Shown here: positions 7,876 through 15,507 of the stretch, piece after piece
Position numbering within the stretch: the stretch's first letter is position 1
Layout: every line of letters starts with the position of its first letter
NCBI RefSeq assembly: GCF_002797975.1
Contig: NZ_PGET01000001.1
Coordinates: 1,550,001 to 1,614,000, forward strand
Source of the DNA: [Clostridium] celerecrescens 18A
GTDB lineage: Bacteria; Bacillota; Clostridia; Lachnospirales; Lachnospiraceae
Direction of reading: 5' to 3'
DNA: 64,000 bases
Made by a program: the position numbers and the translations under genes
The notes under the pieces: model-generated
The model's database searches: none
Seen by the model: only the letters and a program-made list of their open reading frames with translations
What the model was told of the DNA's origin: nothing

Positions 7876-8649
7876 ATGGAGCTGACAGTTAAAGATCTGG
7901 AATTCGGATATCATTGTTTTCCGGTATTAAAGGGAATCAATTTTTCATTCAACAAAGGGGAACTGGTCTGTGTCCTTGGAAAAAACGGTGCAGGCAAGAG
8001 TACGCTCTTTCGCTGCATGTTAGGTCTGCTGAAGGGGTATCATGGAGAGATTCTGATCAATGGAACAGAACGCCGACACTTCTCGGAACGTGAATTGGCC
8101 AGAAAGATTGCTTATATACCCCAGAACCATGATACTGCATTCTCTTTTTCGGTTCTGGATATGGTGTTAATGGGAACGACTGCCTCGCTTCCCCGCTTTG
8201 CAAGTCCGGGACAGAAGGAAAAAGAAAGGGCATTGAATGCTCTGAAGCTATTAAAGATTGCCAGTCTAAAGGACCGTATATTTGGGCAGATCAGCGGCGG
8301 AGAACAGCAGCTTGTGCTGATTGCAAGAGCTATCGCCCAGGAGGCCAAAATACTGGTTATGGATGAACCCTGTTCCAGCTTGGATTATGGCAACCAGATC
8401 CGGGTTATGAAGGAGCTGCGGACCCTGTCAGAAAAAGGATATTTAATTGTACAATCCACCCATAATCCGGAGCATGTCTTTTATTTTGCCCATAAAGCAC
8501 TGGTGATGATGGATGGAAAGACAGCGGCTTTTGGTGAGCCGGACAAGATCCTTACGAAAGAGCTCTTGGAAGGCGTATACCAGGTGCCTATTGAGATCTA
8601 TGAGGATTTAAATAGCGGAAAAAAGGTGTGTATGCCTGGGGGAAGGTGA
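7876..8649 (+). CDS. ABC ATP-binding protein, partner of the FecCD permease
   Basis: Cytoplasmic ATPase of 257 residues for the type II importer. Visible: Walker A GKNGAGKST (about residue 36), Q-loop in IPQNHDTAFSFSVLDMVLMG, signature ISGGEQQLVLIARA, Walker B ILVMDEPCSSLD and switch histidine in VQSTHNPEH. The Q-loop spacing and the FSVLDMVLMG helix are typical of FecE/BtuD/MolC proteins. A strong AAAGGAGGGG lies just before the start. The stop overlaps the next start (TGATG). The substrate is inferred from operon context only. Confidence 0.88.
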   Translation: MELTVKDLEFGYHCFPVLKGINFSFNKGELVCVLGKNGAGKSTLFRCMLGLLKGYHGEILINGTERRHFSERELARKIAYIPQNHDTAFSFSVLDMVLMGTTASLPRFASPGQKEKERALNALKLLKIASLKDRIFGQISGGEQQLVLIARAIAQEAKILVMDEPCSSLDYGNQIRVMKELRTLSEKGYLIVQSTHNPEHVFYFAHKALVMMDGKTAAFGEPDKILTKELLEGVYQVPIEIYEDLNSGKKVCMPGGR

Positions 8650-9395
8650 TGGATATGTGGGAAATGTATGACCGTCTGATAGAACCGATACCAGATGATG
8701 CAAAGATAGAAGATTATTTCGTAGGAATCCAGTGGACTTCAGTGACTGTCCGCGGATATACTGGCGCGGCAGCGACAAATCCGCTTCAGACCATTAGGAG
8801 GACTGAAAAAAATATACTGGATATGTCATGGAAGGAAGCTGCAGGGCTGATAAAATCATGGAATTTTACCGAGGCAAGCATAGGTGCCGCAGCGGTAAAT
8901 GCCTATTATAACCAGCCGGAACGGATCAGCGGGCTGGAAAAGGAAGGCACAATCAGGCAGCTATCGAAGGAAGATGCCTTTATGGCCTATCGTGAGGATA
9001 TCAAAGGAAAAAAGGTGGCGACCATCGGACATTTCTGCTTTGCAGAGGAATTTTTAAAAGAAGCAAAATCCTGCGTGATCCTGGAACGCAATCCAATGGA
9101 TGGCGATTATCCGGATAGTGCCTGTGAATATATACTCTCAGACAGAGATTATGTTTTTATTACGGGATTTACCCTGGTGAATAAAACTCTTCCAAGACTT
9201 TTAGAGCTGTCGCGGAATGCCAAAGTTATATTAGTGGGACCCAGCGTGGCTCTCGCTCCTGATCTTTTTAACTTTGGCGTGTGGGAGCTAGCGGGTACTC
9301 TTATTACGGATAAAAGACTTACAGAGGAATTAGTGAAAAAAGGTGAGCATAAGGCGGTAATCCGTTCCGGATTGCCGGTGAGGCTCTCTAAATAA
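8649..9395 (+). CDS. DUF4213/DUF364 family protein (putative heavy-metal chelation domain)
   Basis: About 248 residues. The N-terminal half (EDYFVGIQWTSVTVRG, then ASIGAAAVNAYYNQP) matches the DUF4213 enolase-like region, and the C-terminal half (KKVATIGHFCFAEEF, then AKVILVGPSVALAPDLF) the DUF364 Rossmann-like region. Members are repeatedly encoded beside metal ABC transporters; the biochemical function is not established. The ATG at 8649 overlaps the ATPase stop, but a second ATG at 8655 has better spacing from the GGGGGAAGG ribosome binding site and may be the real start. A cytoplasmic metal or cofactor binding role is inference. Confidence 0.78.
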   Translation: MDMWEMYDRLIEPIPDDAKIEDYFVGIQWTSVTVRGYTGAAATNPLQTIRRTEKNILDMSWKEAAGLIKSWNFTEASIGAAAVNAYYNQPERISGLEKEGTIRQLSKEDAFMAYREDIKGKKVATIGHFCFAEEFLKEAKSCVILERNPMDGDYPDSACEYILSDRDYVFITGFTLVNKTLPRLLELSRNAKVILVGPSVALAPDLFNFGVWELAGTLITDKRLTEELVKKGEHKAVIRSGLPVRLSK

Positions 9396-9404
9396 TAAAT
9401 GTAT

Positions 9405-9418
9405 GCCGCAAAAGCGGC
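9405..9418 (+). other. small hairpin before the binding-protein gene
   Basis: GCCGC, AAAA loop, GCGGC. It lies in the 39-base gap before the lipoprotein gene and could act as an mRNA processing or stabilising element. No U-run follows. Confidence 0.4.
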
Positions 9419-9434
9419 GGAATAAGGGGATCAT

Positions 9435-10571
9435 ATGAAAAAAATGAGAAAAAGTCTGGTACTGGCTGCATTCCTTGCTGCTGCAGTACTGGCAAATGGC
9501 TGTCAAAAAGGAAGCGGCAAGGAGGTTCCTGCCAGTCAGGCAGAGTCAACTGCATCAGTAAAAGCAGAAACTCAGGCAGAAACAGAAAAAGCGGGCGAAG
9601 CAGGGGTGCAGACAGACGCCAGAGTGTTCACGGATTCAGCAGGAAGGGAAGTTACACTTCCAAAAGAAATTAACAAGATTGCTCCTTCCGGGCCTTTGGC
9701 ACAGATCGTGCTTTATACCCTTTGTCCGGATAAGCTGTCCGGACTTGCTTCTGATTTTTCCGAAGGTGCAAAGCAGTACATTGACGAAAAATATTGGTCA
9801 CTTCCTAAATTCGGCCAGTTTTATGGGAAGAATGCAAATCTTAACATGGAGGCTCTCATTGCGGAAAGTCCGGATGTGATCATTGATATCGGAGAAGCGA
9901 AGAAAAGCGTAAAAGAGGATATGGATGCCCTTCAGGAGCAGCTAAACATGCCAGTCATCTTTATAGAGGCAGATTTAGATACCATGAGTTCTGCTTATGA
10001 GAAGCTGGGAGAGCTTACCGGAGACACCGATCAGGCAAAGAAACTGGCGGACGATTGCAATAACATACTGATAAAGTCTGAAACAGCCAGGGAACAGCTT
10101 TCAGAAAAGAAATCAGTTTATTTTGCAGTTGGAGATGATGGACTTCATACCAATGCAGAGGGTTCCATTCATGCCCGGGTTATCGAACAGATAGGAGCGG
10201 AAAATGCAGCTAAGGTTGAAATGGTATCAAGCGGCGGCGGAAGCGAAGTATCCTTTGAACAGCTTCTTCTGTGGCAGCCGGATATTATTATCGCAGATTC
10301 TGAAGCCCTGTATCAAACCATAACAACAGATAAGGTCTGGGGAGAATTAAATGCAGTAAAAGAGGGAAAGGTTTATCAGATACCATCCGTTCCCTATAGT
10401 TTTATGAGCAGTCCGCCTTCTGTCAATCGGATGATCGGAATTTTATGGCTGGGCAATCTTGTATATCCGGAACAATATAATGCTGATATAAAACAAGAAG
10501 TAAAGGATTTTTACGAACTGTTTTATCATGTGACTCTTGATGATACACAGGTAGTAAAAATCTTAAAATAA
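9435..10571 (+). CDS. ABC transporter periplasmic-type binding lipoprotein, probable molybdate/tungstate or metal-chelate binding (BtuF/MolA-like)
   Basis: Exported lipoprotein with signal peptide and lipobox LANGC (Cys about residue 23), then a Ser/Ala/Glu-rich tether and a PF01497 (Peripla_BP_2) fold. Landmarks are TDSAGREVTLPKEINKI, the helix-connecting region ESPDVIIDIGEAKKS, and the C-terminal VPYSFMSSPPSVNRMIGILW. The last stretch resembles MolA-like proteins annotated in Clostridia, as recalled, and supports an oxyanion or metal ligand. It is the last gene of the operon beginning at 5203 and is followed by a terminator shared with the convergent aconitase gene. AAGGGG precedes the ATG. 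Confidence 0.85.
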   Translation: MKKMRKSLVLAAFLAAAVLANGCQKGSGKEVPASQAESTASVKAETQAETEKAGEAGVQTDARVFTDSAGREVTLPKEINKIAPSGPLAQIVLYTLCPDKLSGLASDFSEGAKQYIDEKYWSLPKFGQFYGKNANLNMEALIAESPDVIIDIGEAKKSVKEDMDALQEQLNMPVIFIEADLDTMSSAYEKLGELTGDTDQAKKLADDCNNILIKSETAREQLSEKKSVYFAVGDDGLHTNAEGSIHARVIEQIGAENAAKVEMVSSGGGSEVSFEQLLLWQPDIIIADSEALYQTITTDKVWGELNAVKEGKVYQIPSVPYSFMSSPPSVNRMIGILWLGNLVYPEQYNADIKQEVKDFYELFYHVTLDDTQVVKILK

Positions 10572-10578
10572 ACAATAT

Positions 10579-10627
10579 ACCCCCGGATTGGAACCTGGCT
10601 TTTATACCAGTTCCGTGTCCGGGGGTT
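10579..10627. terminator. bidirectional terminator between convergent operons
   Basis: ACCCCCGGA..GGAACCTGG pairs with CCAG.TTCC..TCCGGGGGT across 10579-10627. It separates the binding-protein gene from the converging aconitase gene and can serve both strands, although U-runs are modest. Confidence 0.75.
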
Positions 10628-10639
10628 ATGTTTATATAG

Positions 10640-12952
10640 TTACTGCTGTTGGTTTTTGTTTCTATTATAATTAATCAGACATCCGGCCTTTACGATTTCC
10701 CGCTCTTCCGGGGTCATATCAGCAATGTGCAGTTCTATCTCATGAATCGGATTTCCTTCTTCGCTTTTCACAACGTAAGCTGGAATGTGTTCCATATCTC
10801 CGTCAAGAGCTTTGCGGATTCCTGGTACATAGATGAAATCCCCTACTTCAAAATCCGGCTCTGCATCAAGAAGGAAAGGAAGCATTCCCCAGTTCATAAC
10901 ATTGGAACGATAACGTTTCGTTGCATACTCTTTTGCAATATTAGCTAAGCCGCCCAGCACTCGCTGGCAGCTGGCTGCCTGTTCACGGGCAGAGCCATCA
11001 CCCGGCTTTACTGCGTAAATCATACTTCCGATCTCGGTTTCCCCAACATTCAGTTCCCGCTGGTTTAAATAAGCAGTCAGGGCCTTAAAAGCAGATTCCA
11101 GTGACCGGTCAGCCTCTAAGGGACATGCACCTGCTTTCCTTACCTGCTCCAGCTCATTTACTTTCTTTGAGCGTTCCACGTATTCCGGATCGCGTCGGGA
11201 CAATGTAAATTCCGCTAGTCCGAGAGGGTTGGAACGGTAGGAGGAGGTTTCTCCGGAGGGGATCAGTTCATCAGTGGTAGTGATCGGATCCATGATCTTT
11301 GAACATACCCGCAATATGATGTTATCCGTTAAGGTACTCATAGCCGGCCAGTCCTTGATATTTGGACCATAAATCAGGGGTACCTCAGGCTGAGCCTTTC
11401 CGAATCCCTGATACACCCTTCTCTCATAGGAAGATGGATCGAATTCATAGGCAGGAACCTGGTAATCCTCTCCATAGCCTTCCGCAGATGTGAGATAACC
11501 GCCGTTTGCTGCTGTTGCAGCAATGGAGCGGGCATCCATGAGAGCGACACAGGAAATCTGTCCGCTGCCAGGCTTGGAGCCTTCCCGGTTAGGGAAGTTT
11601 CTTGTGGTGTGGCGGATGCTTAAGGAATTATTGGAAGGTGTATCCCCTGCGCCAAAGCATGGGCCGCAGAATGCTGTACGGACAGTTGCACCGGCTGCCA
11701 TCAGTTCTGAGATGGCTCCCTTTTTCACCAGATCCATATAAACTGGCTGGGAAGAGGGATATACAGATAAATTAAAGATGTCATTTCCGCAGTTTTTACC
11801 GGACAGAATATTGGCTGCAGCCATAACGTTGGAGTAGTTGCCTCCGGCGCATCCTGCGATCACTCCCTGCTGTACCATCAGCTTTCCGTCCACGATCTTG
11901 TCTGTTAAGGAAAGGTTTGCTTTGGAACTGCCCACAATGCGCTCTGCTTCCTTTTCCACAGTGCGCAGAATGTCTCCAAGGTTATTATTTAATTCGTTGA
12001 TCTCATAGGTATTGCTTGGATGGAAGGGCAGTGCGATCATAGGCCTAATGGTGCTTAAGTCCACATAAACCACTCCATCATAGTAAGCCACTTCTCCGGG
12101 ATTTAATTCTTTGTAAGCATCTCCCCGGCCATGAAGGTCCAGATAGGCTTTTGTGTCCTCATCGGTTCTCCAGATAGAGGAAAGGCAGGTGGTTTCCGTA
12201 GTCATAACATCCACACCGTTCCGATAGTCCGTATCCATAGAAGACACACCGGGTCCTACGAATTCCATGATCTTGTTCTTTACATAGCCGCTTTTAAAGA
12301 CCGCTCTGATAATGGCCAGGGCCACATCGTGAGGGCCAACGGATGGAGCCGGGCTTCCGGTAAGATAAATGGCCACAACGCCGGGATAAGCAACATCATA
12401 GGTATCACGAAGAAGCTGCTTTACCAGTTCTCCGCCGCCTTCTCCAATGGCCATGGTTCCCAGGGCTCCATAACGGGTATGGCTGTCAGAGCCGAGAATC
12501 ATGCGTCCGCAGCCGGCCATCATTTCCCGCATGTACTGATGAATGACCGCAATATGAGGCGGAACAAAGATCCCGCCGTATTTTTTAGCAGCGGAAAGTC
12601 CGAATACGTGATCATCCTCGTTTATGGTACCGCCAACTGCACATAAAGAGTTATGACAGTTGGTCATAATGTATGGAATAGGAAATTCTTTAAGCCCTGA
12701 TGCACGGGCAGTCTGGATAATTCCTACAAATGTTATGTCGTGGGAGGCCATGGAGTCAAAACGGAGCTTTAGATGATCCATTTGATCCGAAGTGTTGTGA
12801 TTCTTTAAAATAGAATAGGCGATGGTACCTTTTTTTGCCTCAGCTTTATCTGCAGCCTTTCCTGTAAGGGCAGCAACTTTTTCTGCTTCCTGATCCGGAA
12901 CCAGTTCCGTTCCATGTACAAGATAAGCTCCGCCGTCATACAATTTTACCAT
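10640..12952 (-). CDS. aconitate hydratase family protein (hydratase, YbhJ-like length)
   Basis: Predicted [4Fe-4S] aconitase isomerising citrate and isocitrate, co-transcribed with citrate synthase and so probably feeding 2-oxoglutarate and glutamate synthesis in an anaerobe with an incomplete citric acid cycle. Cluster cysteines are visible in ETTCLSS and in the CGPC pair of [15 protein letters not shown]. The swivel-domain substrate region [15 protein letters not shown] is present. At 770 residues it is shorter than AcnA and closer to the hydratase subgroup. The start at 12952 has GAGAGGA upstream, 4 bases after the citrate synthase stop. Cluster ligand spacing agrees with a functional enzyme. 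Confidence 0.82.
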   Translation of the reverse strand: MVKLYDGGAYLVHGTELVPDQEAEKVAALTGKAADKAEAKKGTIAYSILKNHNTSDQMDHLKLRFDSMASHDITFVGIIQTARASGLKEFPIPYIMTNCHNSLCAVGGTINEDDHVFGLSAAKKYGGIFVPPHIAVIHQYMREMMAGCGRMILGSDSHTRYGALGTMAIGEGGGELVKQLLRDTYDVAYPGVVAIYLTGSPAPSVGPHDVALAIIRAVFKSGYVKNKIMEFVGPGVSSMDTDYRNGVDVMTTETTCLSSIWRTDEDTKAYLDLHGRGDAYKELNPGEVAYYDGVVYVDLSTIRPMIALPFHPSNTYEINELNNNLGDILRTVEKEAERIVGSSKANLSLTDKIVDGKLMVQQGVIAGCAGGNYSNVMAAANILSGKNCGNDIFNLSVYPSSQPVYMDLVKKGAISELMAAGATVRTAFCGPCFGAGDTPSNNSLSIRHTTRNFPNREGSKPGSGQISCVALMDARSIAATAANGGYLTSAEGYGEDYQVPAYEFDPSSYERRVYQGFGKAQPEVPLIYGPNIKDWPAMSTLTDNIILRVCSKIMDPITTTDELIPSGETSSYRSNPLGLAEFTLSRRDPEYVERSKKVNELEQVRKAGACPLEADRSLESAFKALTAYLNQRELNVGETEIGSMIYAVKPGDGSAREQAASCQRVLGGLANIAKEYATKRYRSNVMNWGMLPFLLDAEPDFEVGDFIYVPGIRKALDGDMEHIPAYVVKSEEGNPIHEIELHIADMTPEEREIVKAGCLINYNRNKNQQQ

Positions 12953-12955
12953 ATG

Positions 12956-14287
12956 CTATCGTTCCTCTCTTTTTTTATAGGAGATAGTTTCTCCTACGTA
13001 TTTTGTCGCCGGACGCATGATTCTTCCGTCGTACAGCTTGTTTTCGATATTGTGCGCCAGCCAGCCTGCCATACGGGAGCAGACAAATAAAGGCGTATAC
13101 ATATCTTCCGGTATCTGTAACATATTATAAGCGAAACCACTGTAGAAGTCTACATTGTTTGACAGGGTTTTTCCGTTGCCAGCCAGGCATGCTTTGGCAA
13201 CCTTTTCAAATTTTGTCAGGAATTCATATTCATCTTCCCTGTTTTTCTGTTTGGCAAGCTTTTCACAGCAGACCTTTAATAAATCCGCCCTAGGGTCGGA
13301 GACCGTATAAACTGCATGGCCAAGTCCATATACAAGGCCGGAATTATCATAGAAATCCTTAGATAGGATCTTCTGGATTACTCCCTTCATCTGGGCTTCG
13401 GTTGCCTTTAGACCGATTTCCTTTTCAATGGCCTTGATCATTTCACTGCAGCATATATTGGCGCCGCCGTGCTTTGGCCCCTTTAAGGAGCCGATGGAAG
13501 CGGAGATGGCCGAATAAATGTCGGTTCCTGTGGAAGATATGACTACATTGGTAAAGGTAGAGTTGTTTCCGCCGCCATGATCTGCGTGGATCATCAGCAT
13601 CACATCCAGGAGATTCGCTTCCTGCTCGGTAAAGATCCCATCCCGGCGCAGCATGTAGAGAATATTTTCTGCCATGGAATATTCCGGCTTTGGATAATGT
13701 ATGATCAGACTGTCTCTTTCATAGTAATGAACCTTGCTCTGGTATGCATAAACGGAAAGAGAAGGAAGCTTTGCCATGATATTGATTCCCTTTAGAAGTG
13801 TCTCATAGGGATCCACATTATCAGGCTCCTCATCATAATCGTATAGAGCCAGTATACTCTGCTGAAGGCTGTTCATCAGATTGCGGGAAGGTGTGCGGAG
13901 CATATTCTTCTCCAGAAACTCATCGGGGAGATGGTAGTTCTGGCTAAGGGTAGAGGTGAACTCTCTTAATTCCTTCTTAGAGGGGAGATAGCCAAAAAGG
14001 AGTAAAAATGAAGTCTCTTCAAAACCGTTACGTTCATTATTCTTTCCGTTTACCAGGTCGCCGATTTCAATTCCACGGTAATAGAGCTTGCCGGGAACGT
14101 TGACCTTTTTTCCGTCTTCGATTTCATAGCCTACTACGTCAGATACGCGGGTCAGGCCTACCCGTACTCCGGTACCGTCTTCGTTGCGGAGCCCTTTTTT
14201 TACATTGTGTTCCTTAAATAAATTGTTTGGAATATCCGTGAAATTAGAGGATTTGCCAAAGGTCTGAGCGATAAAAAAGTTGTTCAT
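12956..14287 (-). CDS. gltA: citrate synthase
   Basis: Condenses acetyl-CoA with oxaloacetate, first step toward glutamate. Active-site elements are visible: HADHGGGNNSTFTNVVISS (histidine), SLKGPKHGGAN (second catalytic histidine) and GLGHAVYTVSDPRADLL. The C-terminal arginine-containing substrate region lies in VCSRMAGWLAHNIEN. The start is placed at 14287 (MNNFFIAQ) because AAGGAGAGA lies about 6 bases upstream on the minus strand; an in-frame upstream codon at 14326 lacks such a site. 443 residues is usual for this clostridial type. It is followed within 4 bases by the aconitase gene, forming a two-gene operon. Confidence 0.92.
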   Translation of the reverse strand: MNNFFIAQTFGKSSNFTDIPNNLFKEHNVKKGLRNEDGTGVRVGLTRVSDVVGYEIEDGKKVNVPGKLYYRGIEIGDLVNGKNNERNGFEETSFLLLFGYLPSKKELREFTSTLSQNYHLPDEFLEKNMLRTPSRNLMNSLQQSILALYDYDEEPDNVDPYETLLKGINIMAKLPSLSVYAYQSKVHYYERDSLIIHYPKPEYSMAENILYMLRRDGIFTEQEANLLDVMLMIHADHGGGNNSTFTNVVISSTGTDIYSAISASIGSLKGPKHGGANICCSEMIKAIEKEIGLKATEAQMKGVIQKILSKDFYDNSGLVYGLGHAVYTVSDPRADLLKVCCEKLAKQKNREDEYEFLTKFEKVAKACLAGNGKTLSNNVDFYSGFAYNMLQIPEDMYTPLFVCSRMAGWLAHNIENKLYDGRIMRPATKYVGETISYKKREER

Positions 14288-14352
14288 GAGACGATCTCTC
14301 CTTTTTTTTAGTTTAGCCACAGCCAAAAAGTCAGGTATCTGTTTATAGAAAA

Positions 14353-14381
14353 GCAGCGCAAAAGGATTACTCCGGCGCTGC
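14353..14381 (-). other. leader hairpin of the citrate synthase mRNA, attenuator-like
   Basis: On the minus strand GCAGCGC pairs with GCGCTGC across a loop of about 15 bases, followed by CTTTTCTATA after GCGCTG. The short U-run could permit partial termination before the coding region. It may equally be a 5' stabiliser. Confidence 0.4.
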
Positions 14382-14421
14382 CTCCATTGGCAAGAATGTG
14401 ACTTAATTTATGTTGTTTGGT

Positions 14422-14450
14422 AGTTTACCATGTGGAAGTATCAAAGTCAA
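14422..14450 (-). promoter_or_regulatory. sigma-A promoter of the citrate synthase-aconitase operon
   Basis: Reading the minus strand, TTGACT (14450-14445), a 17-base spacer and TAAACT (14427-14422). The transcript would start near 14415. Confidence 0.75.
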
Positions 14451-14457
14451 TAACTTG

Positions 14458-14483
14458 TTACAATCACAATTAAAATATTGTAA
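14458..14483. promoter_or_regulatory. dyad upstream of the citrate synthase promoter (LysR-type box candidate)
   Basis: TTACAAT (14458-14464), 12-base gap, ATTGTAA (14477-14483). It sits just upstream of the -35 element on the minus strand, the usual place for a LysR-family activator. In Bacillus, LysR-type regulators (CcpC, CitR) control citrate synthase and aconitase genes; a clostridial counterpart here is inference. Confidence 0.5.
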
Positions 14484-14665
14484 TTGCATAAGGTTGAAGA
14501 CTGGCATTGATCGGAAGCATATTTTTATGGTTTTCTCCACATCATATGGAAATACCCCATGAATATTCCATGACAGCATGTAAAGAGGGCAGATTCCGCC
14601 TGGAACGCGTGGGTTAGTATAAAAGTGAAACTACCAAATCAACAGTGAAACAGGAGGTTTTTAAG

Positions 14666-15445
14666 GTGAGAGAGTATCAGCATAATAATGGGAAGAACGA
14701 AGATCCGGATGAAAGACAGAATCGGCCTGACGGCAATGCGCGCAAGGAAAACCTTGATGAAAAAAAGACAGAAAAGGATATAGAACAAAAAGAGGATGAA
14801 AAGCTGGAAGAATATGGCCAGATGACCCTGGATGATAACGCGAACAAGCGGAAAATCCATCTGATATCCATTATCGGTGAGGTGGAAGGCCACGAAAATT
14901 TATCCGGCAACAGCAAAGCTACAAAATATGATCACATCCTCCCGAAGCTGGCGGAGATTGAAGATGATGATTCCGTGGAAGGACTTTTGGTTCTCTTAAA
15001 TACCTCCGGCGGAGACGTGGATGCAGGTCTCGCCATAGCGGAGATGATTGCTTCCTTAAGCATCCCGACCGTATCCCTGGTTCTTGGCGGAAGCCATTCC
15101 ATTGGTGTTCCCCTGGCCGTATGCACGGATTATTCCTTTATCGTACCCACTGGAACCATGATGGTTCATCCCGTAAGAATGACAGGAATGGTAATTGGCG
15201 CCTCCCAGACGTATGAATATTTTGAAATGATACAGGACCGGATCTTAAGCTTTGTTTCCACTCACGCAGAGATCGCATACGACCAGCTAAAACGTCTTAT
15301 GCTGAATACGGAAATGCTTACCAGAGACTTGGGAACCGTGCTGGTTGGCGAGGAAACGGTAAAAGAAGGACTGATAAATGAAGTGGGCGGAATCAAGGAT
15401 GCTTTAAAAAAATTATATGAACTGATGGAAACTGCTTCCCGTTAA
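14666..15445 (+). CDS. tepA: ClpP-like serine protease, TepA family
   Basis: ClpP/crotonase-fold protease of about 260 residues; Bacillus TepA (YmfB) was described as a translocation-enhancing protein. A highly charged hydrophilic N-terminus (residues 1-55) precedes the protease core: NTSGGDVDAGLAIAEMIAS, LVLGGSHSIGVPLAV (nucleophile region) and TGTMMVHPVRMTG (histidine region). The GTG at 14666 is chosen since AGGAGG lies 8 bases upstream; another in-frame GTG at 14645 precedes that site. As in Bacillus, the gene is adjacent to the ftsK/spoIIIE gene. The charged N-terminal extension is low-complexity (Glu/Lys/Asp-rich). Confidence 0.85.
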   Translation: MREYQHNNGKNEDPDERQNRPDGNARKENLDEKKTEKDIEQKEDEKLEEYGQMTLDDNANKRKIHLISIIGEVEGHENLSGNSKATKYDHILPKLAEIEDDDSVEGLLVLLNTSGGDVDAGLAIAEMIASLSIPTVSLVLGGSHSIGVPLAVCTDYSFIVPTGTMMVHPVRMTGMVIGASQTYEYFEMIQDRILSFVSTHAEIAYDQLKRLMLNTEMLTRDLGTVLVGEETVKEGLINEVGGIKDALKKLYELMETASR

Positions 15446-15448
15446 TCG

Positions 15449-15477
15449 TTGCAATTCTCCCGATTTTTTTGTATACT
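15449..15477 (+). promoter_or_regulatory. sigma-A promoter of ftsK
   Basis: TTGCAA (15449-15454), 17-base spacer, TATACT (15472-15477), directly after the tepA stop. The transcript would start near 15484, about 25 bases before the GTG. Confidence 0.75.
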
Positions 15478-15507
15478 GTTACCAACGGATAGAAGGGGGT
15501 AGTTATT

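Larger units (their letters stand above)
14288..14665. other. divergent intergenic region between citrate synthase and tepA
   Basis: 378 bases without a gene. The left part holds the citrate synthase leader (about 125 bases, with a GC hairpin at 14353-14381) and its promoter; a dyad lies at 14458-14483. The right part up to the tepA ribosome binding site (AGGAGG, 14652-14657) has no convincing sigma-A promoter; TATAAA near 14619 lacks a -35. Confidence 0.6.

Noticed and set aside
12131..12646. 171-residue open frame opposite aconitase
   Set aside because: Antisense shadow of a strongly supported coding region, without ribosome binding site or recognisable domain.
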